From DATCLS01 sp036563805 (lineage in GTDB: Bacteria > Actinomycetota > Acidimicrobiia > Acidimicrobiales > VFJN01): a stretch of DNA of 64,000 bases. Under the pieces are notes generated by a model that saw nothing but the letters and a program-made list of their open reading frames with translations, was not told where the DNA came from and did not search any database. The DNA is taken from positions 52,296 through 116,295 of the forward strand of contig DATCLS010000029.1 in NCBI GenBank assembly GCA_036563805.1, in the 5' to 3' direction. A program made the translations under genes and the position numbers. Below are positions 1 to 8,308 of this stretch, one piece after another (position 1 is the first letter of the stretch; each line of letters begins with the position of its first letter).

Positions 1-2499
1 GAACGACGCCACCGGCGCGGCGTTGGGCACGAGGTCGCCGGTGCCGATGTCGTGGTGGGTCGCCACCTGCTCGGGCGTCAGCGCCTCGTAGTAGACGGCG
101 GCCTCGTCGATGTCGCCGTTGAACCGGGTCGAGCTCGGCGCGCTCGTCCAGCCGGACAGCGTGTCGGACCCGACCCGCCAGTAGCCGTAGTAGCCGTGGC
201 CGCTGTTGACGTCGTCGCGGGAGGCGACGAGCTCGCCGTCGACGTACAGCCGCATCCCGTCGGGATCGAGCGTGCCGACCACGTGGTGCCACTGGCCGTC
301 GTTGATGCCGGTGCCTGACATGATCGTGCGGTTGACCCGGCTGCTCGTGGCCGCCGTGCCCTCCGGCCGGGTGCGGACGCCGAACATCACGCGGCCCGTG
401 TTGGTCATGTACAGCATCCGGTCGGCGGTGCTGCTGCCGGAGGTCCCGGTGCCGCTGTTGCCGAAGCCGATGATGCGCCCGCCCTGGGTGGTGGTCGTGC
501 GGATCCAGGCCTCGATGCTGAACTCGTCGACGACGGGGTGCCGCTCGTTCTGGCCGGCGAAGTTGACGAACGGCGGCTGCGTGATGCGGCTGTTGGTGCC
601 GTTGGGCCGGGCCGCCGTGTCGGGGTCACCGGCGATGGCGCCGGGCCGACCGAACGTCATGGCGTTGGCCGTGCCGGTCTGGAACGTGGCCGAGTCCTGC
701 GCCGTGGTCGAGCCGGCGGGGTCGCCCAGCCGCCAGTAGATGCGGGCGCCGTCGGCGATGACCTGGTCGGCGTACGGGCTGGCCGTCCCGGTCGTCGCCA
801 CCGTGACCGGGACGGGATCGCTCGAGGCGGCGTTGCCGTCGCGGTCGGTGACGTTGACCCGGTACGTGTAGGTCTGGCCCGGCGTCAGGCCCCGGTCGTT
901 GAAGCTGATCGTGGGCTGGTCCCAGTAGGTGGACGTCACCTCGGTCGTGTGGACGGTCGTGCCGTCGCGGGTGATGCGGTAGGTGAGCGTCCCGTCGTCG
1001 CGGTCGTAGTTGGCCGGGAACGACAAGCGGACCTGGCCGGGCGCCGGGGAGGTGGCTCGGATCCGGAACGCCGGGCCGCCGAGCCGGGGACCGCTGGCGC
1101 GGGGCGCGAGCGGCCGGCGGGCGAACCGCACCAGGCCCTGCTGCTGGAGGCTGTTGACCCGCGTGAACTCGCCGCCGTAGACGACGTAGTCGCTGTTGCC
1201 GTCGACCGTCCACGTGGCCTGGCCCTGGCCGGTGAACGTGCCGGTGCCCCACTCGGGGAACCAGGTGGTCAGCGACGGTGCCGGCAGGCCCTCGAAGTTG
1301 TAGTAGCTCCAGTTGTCGCGGCGGATCGTGCCGGCGGCGTCGTCGGCGAACGACAGGGCGTGGCGCATGTTGTGCAGCCAGCCGTTGTTGAGGTCGTCGC
1401 TCTGCGGGAAGCCGCCCACGTTGCCGCAGAAGTGGGCGTGGCTGGCCGTGTAGACGTAGCCGTTGACCGGGGCGATGGCGTAGGTGTCGCCGTGGCAGTC
1501 CTCCAGCCACTCGATCTCGCCGGTCACGGGATGGGCCTTGAACGCGCCCTCGAGGTTGGCCGTCTGGCGGTCGAACGTGTAGCCCGACCCGTAGATGGCG
1601 GTGCCGTCGGTCCGCAGGTCGAGGATCGCCCCCTGCGACCCGGCGTTGCGGACGGTCTGGTTGACCGCCCAGGGCAGGACGGCGCCCGAGCTCGGGTCGA
1701 GCGCGGCCAGCCCGTAGGCGCTGGTGCCGCTCACCGCGGTGAAGCTGCCGCCGATGAACACCCGCTCCTCGCCGGGCCCGACCAGGATCGTCTGCACGGT
1801 GCTGTTGGCGGCCGGCGCCCAGGGGAGCAGCGCGCCGTTGCTGGCCGAGAACGCGGCCAGCTTGGCCCGCGGGGTGGTGGCGCCCGGGCCGGCGCCGTTG
1901 AACGCCCCGGCGGCGTACACCGTGGTGTCGGTGACGGCGAGGTCGTTGACGATGTAGTCGGTGATGGCGTTGAACCCGGTGATCACCGCGCCGGTGGTCG
2001 GGTTCAGCGCGGCGATGCGGTAGCGGTTGACGCCGTTGACGCTGGTGAACTGCCCGCCGATGTAGATGCGCGAACCGTCGGGCGAGGCGGTGACGGTCTT
2101 CACCTGGGCGTTGGTGTTGGCCACGAACTCGGTGCGCAGTTGGCCGGTCGTGAGGTCGTAGGCCAGCACGTTGGCCCGGGGCGTCAGGTTGGTGCCGGGT
2201 GCGGCGCCCGGGGGCCGGGCGTTGTCGAAATCGCCGACCGCGTACACGGTGTCGCCGACGATCTCCTGGTCCCACACGACGCCGTCGACCTGGACGGTCG
2301 GCAGCGGATCGGCGGTCACCTGGTCGTTCGTGGTGTTCTCGACCGGGGGCACGTCGGCGGCCTCCGCCGGCTCGGTCCGGCCCCCGCCGGCCAGCGCCAC
2401 CGCCGTGCCGACGAGCGCGACGGCGAGCAGCGTGCACAGCACGGGCCGGAGCCGGCGCCGCAGGGGACGATCGGGTCGGGGGGTGGTGGTGGAGGTCAT
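1..2499 (-). CDS. Secreted multidomain surface protein (propeller-like, FN3-like, LamG, PKD start), cut by the window edge
   Basis: An open frame of 833 codons starts at ATG 2499 and runs off the left edge without a stop. The N-terminus has an Arg-rich start and a hydrophobic stretch (about residues 18-45), fitting a Sec signal. Residues about 60-450 carry repeats of the type IYIGGQFTSVNG, as in delta-60/propeller-like extracellular proteins. A fibronectin-III-like segment follows near 475-570 (LTYRITRDG). A LamG/concanavalin-like domain spans about 575-815 (FSIEAWIRT, GQWHHVVGTLD, GDIDEAAVYYEALT). The last residues, NAAPVASF, match the start of a PKD domain, so more domains probably lie outside. 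It likely acts at the cell surface in adhesion or carbohydrate binding; no catalytic residues were recognised. The next gene upstream, a lipoprotein, is on the same strand 20 bp away. Confidence 0.85.
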   Translation of the reverse strand, partial: MTSTTTPRPDRPLRRRLRPVLCTLLAVALVGTAVALAGGGRTEPAEAADVPPVENTTNDQVTADPLPTVQVDGVVWDQEIVGDTVYAVGDFDNARPPGAAPGTNLTPRANVLAYDLTTGQLRTEFVANTNAQVKTVTASPDGSRIYIGGQFTSVNGVNRYRIAALNPTTGAVITGFNAITDYIVNDLAVTDTTVYAAGAFNGAGPGATTPRAKLAAFSASNGALLPWAPAANSTVQTILVGPGEERVFIGGSFTAVSGTSAYGLAALDPSSGAVLPWAVNQTVRNAGSQGAILDLRTDGTAIYGSGYTFDRQTANLEGAFKAHPVTGEIEWLEDCHGDTYAIAPVNGYVYTASHAHFCGNVGGFPQSDDLNNGWLHNMRHALSFADDAAGTIRRDNWSYYNFEGLPAPSLTTWFPEWGTGTFTGQGQATWTVDGNSDYVVYGGEFTRVNSLQQQGLVRFARRPLAPRASGPRLGGPAFRIRATSPAPGQVRLSFPANYDRDDGTLTYRITRDGTTVHTTEVTSTYWDQPTISFNDRGLTPGQTYTYRVNVTDRDGNAASSDPVPVTVATTGTASPYADQVIADGARIYWRLGDPAGSTTAQDSATFQTGTANAMTFGRPGAIAGDPDTAARPNGTNSRITQPPFVNFAGQNERHPVVDEFSIEAWIRTTTTQGGRIIGFGNSGTGTSGSSTADRMLYMTNTGRVMFGVRTRPEGTAATSSRVNRTIMSGTGINDGQWHHVVGTLDPDGMRLYVDGELVASRDDVNSGHGYYGYWRVGSDTLSGWTSAPSSTRFNGDIDEAAVYYEALTPEQVATHHDIGTGDLVPNAAPVASF

Positions 2500-2518
2500 G
2501 GTGATCCCTCTCGGGTGC

Positions 2519-3262
2519 TCAGGCACCGGGGACGCTCCCGGAGAACACGACGGTGGGTCGGTCGGGCGCGTAGCGGACCCGGACCGAGATGTCGCTGCGC
2601 TGGTCGGCGGCGACGGTGAACACGTAGGTGGCGGCGCGGGTGTCGCCCGGCTCGAGGTCGCCCTGGAGCGGCTCGCGCTCGGGGTCGAACACGGGCGGAG
2701 CCGACACGCCGTCGCCGGTGGCGAGGTCGACGGTGGTCAGGTCGAGGTCGACGGGGTCGTTGGACCGGTTGGCGACCTCGACGGTGACGGCCACGGCCGG
2801 CCCGCCGACCTCGCCGGGCAGGCGGGCCTCGGCCTCGACCGGCTCGACGGACCGGAGGCGCACCTCGACGCCGCCGCCGGCGTCGGCCGCGTCGCCGAGG
2901 CCCACCGGGCCGACCACGTCGCCGAGCACGCCGGCGACCGCGGTCGTGGTGGGGCCGGCGTCGGTGGCGGGCGGCGCCTCGGTGGTCGTCCCGGAGTCGG
3001 ACTCGGCGCCCTCCTCGCTCTCGTCGCTCGCCGCGCCTTCTTCGCTGGACCGGTCGGGCCCGTCGTCGGACCCGTCGCCGTCGTCGGAGCCGCCGCCCGA
3101 GCAGGCGGCGAGGGCGAGGACGGCGGCGACGAGCACGGCGAGGAGGGCCCACGCCACCGCGCCGGGTCGAGCCTCGCCGGATCGGGCCGCGCCCGGGCGG
3201 CCGGGCAGCAGGCCCCGGCCGGGCCGGAGCGGGGGCGTCGGGCGTTCGGCGCCGGCGGTCAC
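2519..3262 (-). CDS. Lipoprotein with acidic linker and DUF4352-like C-terminal domain
   Basis: This 247-residue protein starts at GTG 3262, overlapping the TGA of the upstream glycosyltransferase by four bases (GTGA), which argues for translational coupling. A hydrophobic segment ends in the lipobox LALAAC with Cys near residue 54, so it is probably a lipoprotein despite a long N-terminal extension. A low-complexity Asp/Ser/Glu/Thr linker (about 58-115) precedes a beta-rich domain with VTVEVANRSNDPVDLDL, typical of DUF4352/Ig-like extracellular domains of actinobacterial lipoproteins. Function unknown; context suggests a cell-envelope role beside polysaccharide genes. Confidence 0.75.
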   Translation of the reverse strand: MTAGAERPTPPLRPGRGLLPGRPGAARSGEARPGAVAWALLAVLVAAVLALAACSGGGSDDGDGSDDGPDRSSEEGAASDESEEGAESDSGTTTEAPPATDAGPTTTAVAGVLGDVVGPVGLGDAADAGGGVEVRLRSVEPVEAEARLPGEVGGPAVAVTVEVANRSNDPVDLDLTTVDLATGDGVSAPPVFDPEREPLQGDLEPGDTRAATYVFTVAADQRSDISVRVRYAPDRPTVVFSGSVPGA

Positions 3263-4425
3263 GCCGCCCTCCCGGCGGCGACGGGGCCGGTGGGCTCGCC
3301 GATGACGAGGGCGGCCAGCCGGTCGCCGTAGCGCTCGGGGTCGTGCCGCGCGGCGGCGACGGCCGCGTCGGCCCGGGCCGCGGCCCGGAAGGTCGGCCAG
3401 TCGGCCACCACCTTCTCGAGGGCGCCGGCCAGGGCGGCGGGGTCGTCGGGCGGGACGGTCAGCGCGCAGCCGTAGCCGGCGACCGCCTCGCCGAGGCCGC
3501 CGGCGCCGCTGGCCACGACCGGGCGGGCGGCCAGGACCGCCTCGACCGCGGTGTTGCCGAACGGCTCGTCGGCCACCGACGGCACCACGACGACGTCGGC
3601 CGCCGCGAGCTCGGACCACACGTCGGGCCGGAACCCGAGGAACCGGACGTGGTCGGTCAGGCCCCGTTCGGCGACGGCGGCCCGCAGCTCGCGCTCGAAC
3701 CACTCGTAGCCGGGGAACACCGAGCCCACCAGCCGCAGGCGGGCGTCGACGCCCCGGGCGCGCAGCTCGCCGAGGGCGGCGACCGCCACGTGGGGCCCCT
3801 TGCGGGGCGAGAGGCGGCCGACGTACACGATCTCGACCGTGCCGCCCAGCTCGGCGCGGGCGGGGACGACCGCGCCCGGGCCGGGCACCGGGTTGGGGAC
3901 CACGTGGGTCCGCCGGGCCAGGCGGGGCCACGCCGCGGCCAGGACGTCGCGGCTGAACGCGCTGTTGGCCACGATCACCGGGCTCAGCGCCAGCGGCGCG
4001 GCCAGGGCCCGGGCCAGGAGCCGGGGGAGGTCCGACTCGGCCTCGTGGACGTGGCAGACCGGCCGCCGGCCGGTGGCGCGGGCCAGCGCCAGCCACAGCG
4101 GGGCCGTGAGCGTCGAGACGTAGACGGCGTCGGGCCGGTACGACCGCAGCAGCCGCAGCCCGGGGACGACGCTGCGGGCGGCGGTGGCCAGCAGCCGCAG
4201 CAGGCCGGCCGGGCGCAGCGCGCTCTTGCGGAGGATGGGGGAGGGGCACAGCGCCACCTCGGCCCCGGCGGCCTCGAGGGCCGGGACCAGCGGGCCGGGC
4301 TCGGGCACCGTGACGAGCGCGCGGCAGCCCCGGCGCACGAGCGCGTCAACGGTGCTGAGCGCCACCCGATCGGACCCGTACAGGTCGGGACTGGGATGAG
4401 CGATCAGCACACGTGTTGGCCCCAT
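3259..4425 (-). CDS. Glycosyltransferase family 4 protein
   Basis: A 388-residue GT-B glycosyltransferase. The N-terminal half opens with VLIAHPSPDLYGSDRVA, the acceptor-side Rossmann fold. The C-terminal half has VYVGRLSPRKGPHVAVAAL and the nucleotide-sugar binding E-x7-E region DEPFGNTAVEAVLAARPVV, both characteristic of GT4. ATG 4425 was chosen because the conserved fold begins right after it; a GTG 42 bases upstream would add a non-conserved Arg/Gly-rich head. It presumably adds a hexose to a lipid-linked or secreted glycan in the cytoplasm. The gene is followed by an overlapping lipoprotein gene and is divergent from a cytidylyltransferase gene, so the block looks like exopolysaccharide assembly. 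Donor and acceptor cannot be told from sequence. Confidence 0.85.
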   Translation of the reverse strand: MGPTRVLIAHPSPDLYGSDRVALSTVDALVRRGCRALVTVPEPGPLVPALEAAGAEVALCPSPILRKSALRPAGLLRLLATAARSVVPGLRLLRSYRPDAVYVSTLTAPLWLALARATGRRPVCHVHEAESDLPRLLARALAAPLALSPVIVANSAFSRDVLAAAWPRLARRTHVVPNPVPGPGAVVPARAELGGTVEIVYVGRLSPRKGPHVAVAALGELRARGVDARLRLVGSVFPGYEWFERELRAAVAERGLTDHVRFLGFRPDVWSELAAADVVVVPSVADEPFGNTAVEAVLAARPVVASGAGGLGEAVAGYGCALTVPPDDPAALAGALEKVVADWPTFRAAARADAAVAAARHDPERYGDRLAALVIGEPTGPVAAGRAA

Positions 4426-4592
4426 TGCCCGCGGCAAGCAGCGCCCGCCTGCCCGCCATCGATTCACATGCCCTACCTTCGATCTCCCGTCGGGGTGAAG
4501 CTAGTCGCCGCCCGAACAGGGTGTAAAGCATCGTAAAGCAGCGCCGAGGCGGGGCGCTGGCGCGGCGGCCAGCGACGGCTAGTATTCGCCCA

Positions 4593-5084
4593 ATGGGCGG
4601 ACCGCAGCTGGGACCGCGGGGCGAGCCGCGGCGCGATGCACCAGAGACATCACGGCGGGGTCGGGTCGCTTACGCGCCCGGCGTGTACGACCTGTTTCAC
4701 GTCGGCCACCTCAACCTGCTCCGCAACGCACGCCGGTTCTGCGACCACTTGGTCGCCGGGGTGCTGACCGACGAGATGGCCGAGCGGGCCAAGGGGGCGG
4801 CGCCGGTCGTGCCCCTGGTCGAGCGGCTCGACATCGTGGGCAGCATCCGGTACGTCGACGAGGCCGTGGCCGAGGACGTGCCCGACAAGCTCGACATGTG
4901 GAAGCGGATCGGCTTCGACATGATCGTCAAGGGCGACGACTGGCGGGGCACGCCCAAGGGCGAACGGCTGGAGGCTGACTTCGCCCAGGTCGGCGTCGAG
5001 GTCGTCTACGTCCCCTACACCGTGCGGACGTCGAGCACGATGCTGCGGCGGGCGCTCCAGAGCACCGCCTCTCACCGAGCGTGA
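4593..5084 (+). CDS. Cytidylyltransferase-like nucleotidyltransferase (glycerol-3-phosphate cytidylyltransferase/RfaE2 type)
   Basis: A 163-residue protein of the HxGH nucleotidyltransferase family. It shows GVYDLFHVGHLN (HVGH at about 36-39), the nucleotide-binding signature, and RTSST near 145-149, the position of the family RTEGIST-like motif. Such enzymes transfer CMP or AMP from NTP to a phosphorylated alcohol or sugar, for example to make CDP-glycerol or an ADP-heptose precursor. The first 24 residues are not conserved; ATG 4593 is the only good upstream start. It lies between glycosyltransferase genes, so supply of an activated building block for surface polymers is the likely role. 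Substrate identity is not determinable here. Confidence 0.8.
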   Translation: MGGPQLGPRGEPRRDAPETSRRGRVAYAPGVYDLFHVGHLNLLRNARRFCDHLVAGVLTDEMAERAKGAAPVVPLVERLDIVGSIRYVDEAVAEDVPDKLDMWKRIGFDMIVKGDDWRGTPKGERLEADFAQVGVEVVYVPYTVRTSSTMLRRALQSTASHRA

Positions 5085-5114
5085 CGATTTGACCTCGAAT
5101 AGTGGTCAATCGTC
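5083..5114 (+). terminator. Imperfect hairpin at the end of the cytidylyltransferase gene
   Basis: GACGATTTGACC (5083-5094) pairs with GGTCAATCGTC (5104-5114) with one bulged base and a 9-nt loop. It begins inside the stop codon region. No U-tract follows, so it could be a Rho-independent-like terminator, an RNA-stabilising hairpin or an operator. The rest of the 5085-5362 gap holds no gene that I can see; it is moderately AT-richer than its surroundings and must contain the promoter of the next gene. Confidence 0.4.
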
Positions 5115-5362
5115 GTGAAAACGGCGGGTGAACGGGGCGCGGGCGCGTTGCGTCCAGTGGGTGACGTTGGATAGCCTCGGGCCTCACGTGGCGGTAGGGC
5201 AAATGGGACAAACGCCGCAGCGTTTGGGTGAGTGACATACGTCGCATACTGGGTGCGGCGCATAGGTAATTCCGACGGATTCTTCGACGGGGAAGCAGGG
5301 GAACAAAGGCGGATCCACGCGCCTAGCTACTGACTGGGCAGGGCGAAACAGGTGGGCGGATT

Positions 5363-8113
5363 GTGAGTATTGCGGTCGAGGGCATTGCCTTCGATGAACA
5401 GTCGCGCCCCGGGGCGAGCTCCGGGGACCGGGTCGACGGCCGCTCCGACGGCCGGGCCCAGGGCGCGGCCCGACCGCGGACCCCGTGGCGGCGGCTCGCC
5501 CTCGCCGACCTCGCTGTGCTCGTCGCCGCGTGGTCGGCCACCGCGTCGGCGCTCGCCGCGCCGTGGGTGACCGTGCCGGCGCTGGCGGGAATCGGCGTGG
5601 GCCTGATCGCCGGGCGGCGCCTCTACGGCGAGGACATCGCCGACATGCGCACGACCGAGCTGCGGGACCTGGGCGTCGTGGGTGTCCGCTTGGCCGTGGC
5701 GTCCCTCGCCGTGGGCTGGGCGGCCGGGGCGGCGTCGGTGGCCGTGGCCGCGCTCGGCACCGCGCTGTCGCTGGTCGGCCTCGTCGCCGTGCGGGTGGCG
5801 TACCGGGCCTGGCTCCGCACCGCCCGGGCCGCGGGCCGGTTCGGCCGGCCGCTGGTCCTCGTCGGCATCGACGAGCAGGCGGACGCCCTCCGGCACCGCC
5901 TGGCCGAGCGCCCCGAGCTCGGGTTCTGGGTCGAGGCCGCGTTCGGGAGCCGGAGCGCCGCCCACCGGTTCGGCCTCGACGACGTGTGGGCGGGCGAGGT
6001 CGACGAGGCGCCCGAGTCGCGCGCCGTCCGCGGCGCCCACGCTGCGGTGGTGTCGACCTCCGCCGTGGACGCCGAGGAGATCGACCCGCTCGTCGCCCGG
6101 CTGCTGCGGGCGGGGCGGGCCCGGGTCCACCTGACGGCGGGCGTCGGCTCCGTCCACCCGGTGCGGCTCCGGCCGGTGTACCTCGACTACGGGCCCGTCG
6201 TGCGCGTCGAGCGGACCCGGCGGGGCCGGTGGCAGCCGGTGGCCAAGCGGGCGATCGACCTGGGCCTCGGGGCGCTGACCCTCGTGCTGGCGCTGCCGGT
6301 GCTGGCCGTCGCCGCCGTCGCCATCAAGCTCGGCGACCGCGGGCCGGTGCTGTTCCGCCAGGAGCGGGTCGGCCGCGACGGTCGCCCGTTCACGCTCTAC
6401 AAGCTGCGGACGATGACCGTCGACGCCGAGGCGCAGCTCGCCCAGCTCGACGGCCGCAACGAGCGGGTGGGCCCGCTGTTCAAGATCCAGGAGGACCCGC
6501 GGGTGACCCGGGTCGGGTCGCTCGTCCGCCAGCTCAGCATCGACGAGCTGCCCCAGCTCTGGAACGTGCTGCGGGGCGAGATGAGCCTGGTCGGGCCGCG
6601 GCCGGCGCTGCCCGACGAGTTCGAGCGGTTCGACGAGCGACTGCGCCAGCGGAGCCGCATCCGGCCGGGCATCACCGGGCTGTGGCAGGCCGAGGCCCGC
6701 GACAACCCGTCGTTCCTCACCTACCAGCGGTTCGACCTGTTCTACCTGGAGAACTGGTCGCTCGTTCTCGACCTGGCGATCCTGCTCGCCACCGCCGAGG
6801 ACCAGCTGGCCCGCGTGGCCCGGCTGCTGCGCCACGGCGGGCGGCCGGGCCGGGTCCGGCGCGCCGGGCGCCCGCAGCTCGAGGCCGTCCCGACCGGCCG
6901 ACCGGCCGCCGCCTCCCGGCGGCGGACCGCGGGGCGGACGGCCGCCGGCCGCGCCACGGCGAGCCTGCGCATCGCCATGCTCGGCACCCGCGGGGTCCCG
7001 GCCCGCTACGGGGGCTTCGAGACCGCGGTCGAGGAGATCGGGCGGCGCCTGGTCGAGCGCGGCCACGAGGTCACCGTGTACAGCCGGCGCAACCACGACG
7101 GCGAGCGCCCACCGGCCGAGCACCTCGGCATGCGGGTGGTGACGCTGCCGGCGCTGCGGATGCGGGCGGCCGAGACCCTCAGCCACTCGTCGCTGTCGTC
7201 GCTGCACGTCCTGCTGACGCGGCGCCACGACGTGGTCTTCGTCTTCAACTCGGCCAACGCCATCCTGTTGCCGCTGCTCCACGCCCGGCGGCTGCCGGTC
7301 GCCGTGCACGTCGACGGGCTCGAGTGGCGGCGGGCCAAATGGGCCGGGGCCGGCGCCCGCTACTACCGCCGGGCGGAGTCGGTCGCGGTCCGGTGGGCCG
7401 ACGCCCTGATCGCCGATGCCCCCGGCATCGCCGAGTACTACGACCAGGAGTTCGGGGCCGCCACCGAGCAGCTGCGCTACGGCGCCCCGGTGCTGCCGGA
7501 CGACTTCCCCGACGACAAGCTCGACCCGCTCGGCGTGTCCCGCCAGAAGTTCCACCTGGTCGTGGCCCGCTTCGAGCCCGAGAACCACGTCGACCTGGTG
7601 GTCCGGGGGTACCGGGCCAGCACCGCCACCTACCCGCTGGTCGTGGTGGGCAGCGCGCCCTACAGCGACGAGTACACGGCCGGCATCCGGGAGATCGCCG
7701 CCTCCGACGAACGGATCAAGCTGGTCGGCTCGGTGTGGGACCAGGACCAGCTCAACCAGCTCTACCGGCACGCGCTGCTCTACCTCCACGGCCACTCCGT
7801 CGGCGGCACCAACCCGTCGCTGCTGCGGGCCATGGGGGCGGGCGCGGCGGTGGGCGCCTACGACGTCCGCTTCAACCGCGACGTGATGGGCGGCGACGGC
7901 TGGTTCTTCTCCCACGAGGCCGACATCGCCCGCCTGGTCGAGGAGGCCGAGGCCGACCCCGACCGCTGCGTGCGCTACGGCGCCGCGCTCCAGGCGCACG
8001 TCGCCGCCCACTACCGGTGGGACGCGGTGGCCGACGGGTACGAGGACCTCGCCCGGCGGCTGGCCGGCGGCTACAGCCGGGCGGGTGAGGTGTCCGGGCG
8101 TCGCCGACGGTAG
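5363..8113 (+). CDS. Fused polyprenyl-phosphate sugar-phosphotransferase and DUF1972-type glycosyltransferase
   Basis: A 916-residue protein joining two enzymes. Residues about 30-150 hold N-terminal membrane segments. A CoA-binding-like linker follows to about 290. Residues about 293-490 are a bacterial sugar transferase domain (WcaJ/WbaP/CpsE family): membrane helix ALTLVLALPVLAVAAVAI, then RQERVGRDGRPFTLYKLRTM, QLSIDELPQLWNVLRGEMS, LVGPRPALPDEFE and RPGITGLWQ. This family moves a sugar-1-phosphate onto undecaprenyl phosphate and starts polymer synthesis. From about 535 (LRIAMLGTRGVPARYGGFET) a second domain matches GT4/DUF1972 rhamnosyltransferase-like enzymes that would add the next sugar. 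The linker (about 490-533) is Arg/Gly-rich. The start is GTG 5363 with a weak purine-rich site upstream. Usually these are two genes; here there is no internal stop. Confidence 0.88.
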   Translation: MSIAVEGIAFDEQSRPGASSGDRVDGRSDGRAQGAARPRTPWRRLALADLAVLVAAWSATASALAAPWVTVPALAGIGVGLIAGRRLYGEDIADMRTTELRDLGVVGVRLAVASLAVGWAAGAASVAVAALGTALSLVGLVAVRVAYRAWLRTARAAGRFGRPLVLVGIDEQADALRHRLAERPELGFWVEAAFGSRSAAHRFGLDDVWAGEVDEAPESRAVRGAHAAVVSTSAVDAEEIDPLVARLLRAGRARVHLTAGVGSVHPVRLRPVYLDYGPVVRVERTRRGRWQPVAKRAIDLGLGALTLVLALPVLAVAAVAIKLGDRGPVLFRQERVGRDGRPFTLYKLRTMTVDAEAQLAQLDGRNERVGPLFKIQEDPRVTRVGSLVRQLSIDELPQLWNVLRGEMSLVGPRPALPDEFERFDERLRQRSRIRPGITGLWQAEARDNPSFLTYQRFDLFYLENWSLVLDLAILLATAEDQLARVARLLRHGGRPGRVRRAGRPQLEAVPTGRPAAASRRRTAGRTAAGRATASLRIAMLGTRGVPARYGGFETAVEEIGRRLVERGHEVTVYSRRNHDGERPPAEHLGMRVVTLPALRMRAAETLSHSSLSSLHVLLTRRHDVVFVFNSANAILLPLLHARRLPVAVHVDGLEWRRAKWAGAGARYYRRAESVAVRWADALIADAPGIAEYYDQEFGAATEQLRYGAPVLPDDFPDDKLDPLGVSRQKFHLVVARFEPENHVDLVVRGYRASTATYPLVVVGSAPYSDEYTAGIREIAASDERIKLVGSVWDQDQLNQLYRHALLYLHGHSVGGTNPSLLRAMGAGAAVGAYDVRFNRDVMGGDGWFFSHEADIARLVEEAEADPDRCVRYGAALQAHVAAHYRWDAVADGYEDLARRLAGGYSRAGEVSGRRRR

Positions 8114-8132
8114 TCCCCACTCGTGACACGGC

Positions 8133-8161
8133 CGATCGCGTGACGTAAAGTCACGCGATCG
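8133..8161. promoter_or_regulatory. Perfect 12-bp inverted repeat upstream of the beta-helix lipoprotein gene
   Basis: CGATCGCGTGAC (8133-8144) and GTCACGCGATCG (8150-8161) are perfect inverted arms around GTAAA. It lies 19 bp after the fused glycosyltransferase stop and about 150 bp before the next start. No U-tract follows, which favours a protein-binding site or an RNA structure over a classical terminator. The remaining part of 8114-8308 shows no gene. Confidence 0.5.
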
Positions 8162-8308
8162 CTATGAAACTGTCATGTCGGTCGGGCGCCGCGATAGGGT
8201 CCCCGGCCGGCACGCCGATAGGCGTCACGCAGGCAGGCGCATAGACCGACCCCGTCGCTCGTGGTGGTGGCGGTCGGGGCGACGCAAGGGCACAAAGAGC
8301 GGGGATCG

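Noticed and set aside
538..2619. A 693-codon open frame on the plus strand
   Set aside because: It is antisense to the surface protein and made of Gly/Arg/Val-rich text. High GC leaves long open frames opposite real genes.
4520..4540. GTAAAG repeats as a shared polysaccharide regulon motif (also near 8145 and 19725)
   Set aside because: The core is only six bases and the flanks differ; it is too short to claim.
5327..8011. An 894-codon minus-strand frame
   Set aside because: Antisense to the fused transferase, with repetitive Pro/Gly/His/Arg text and no domain.
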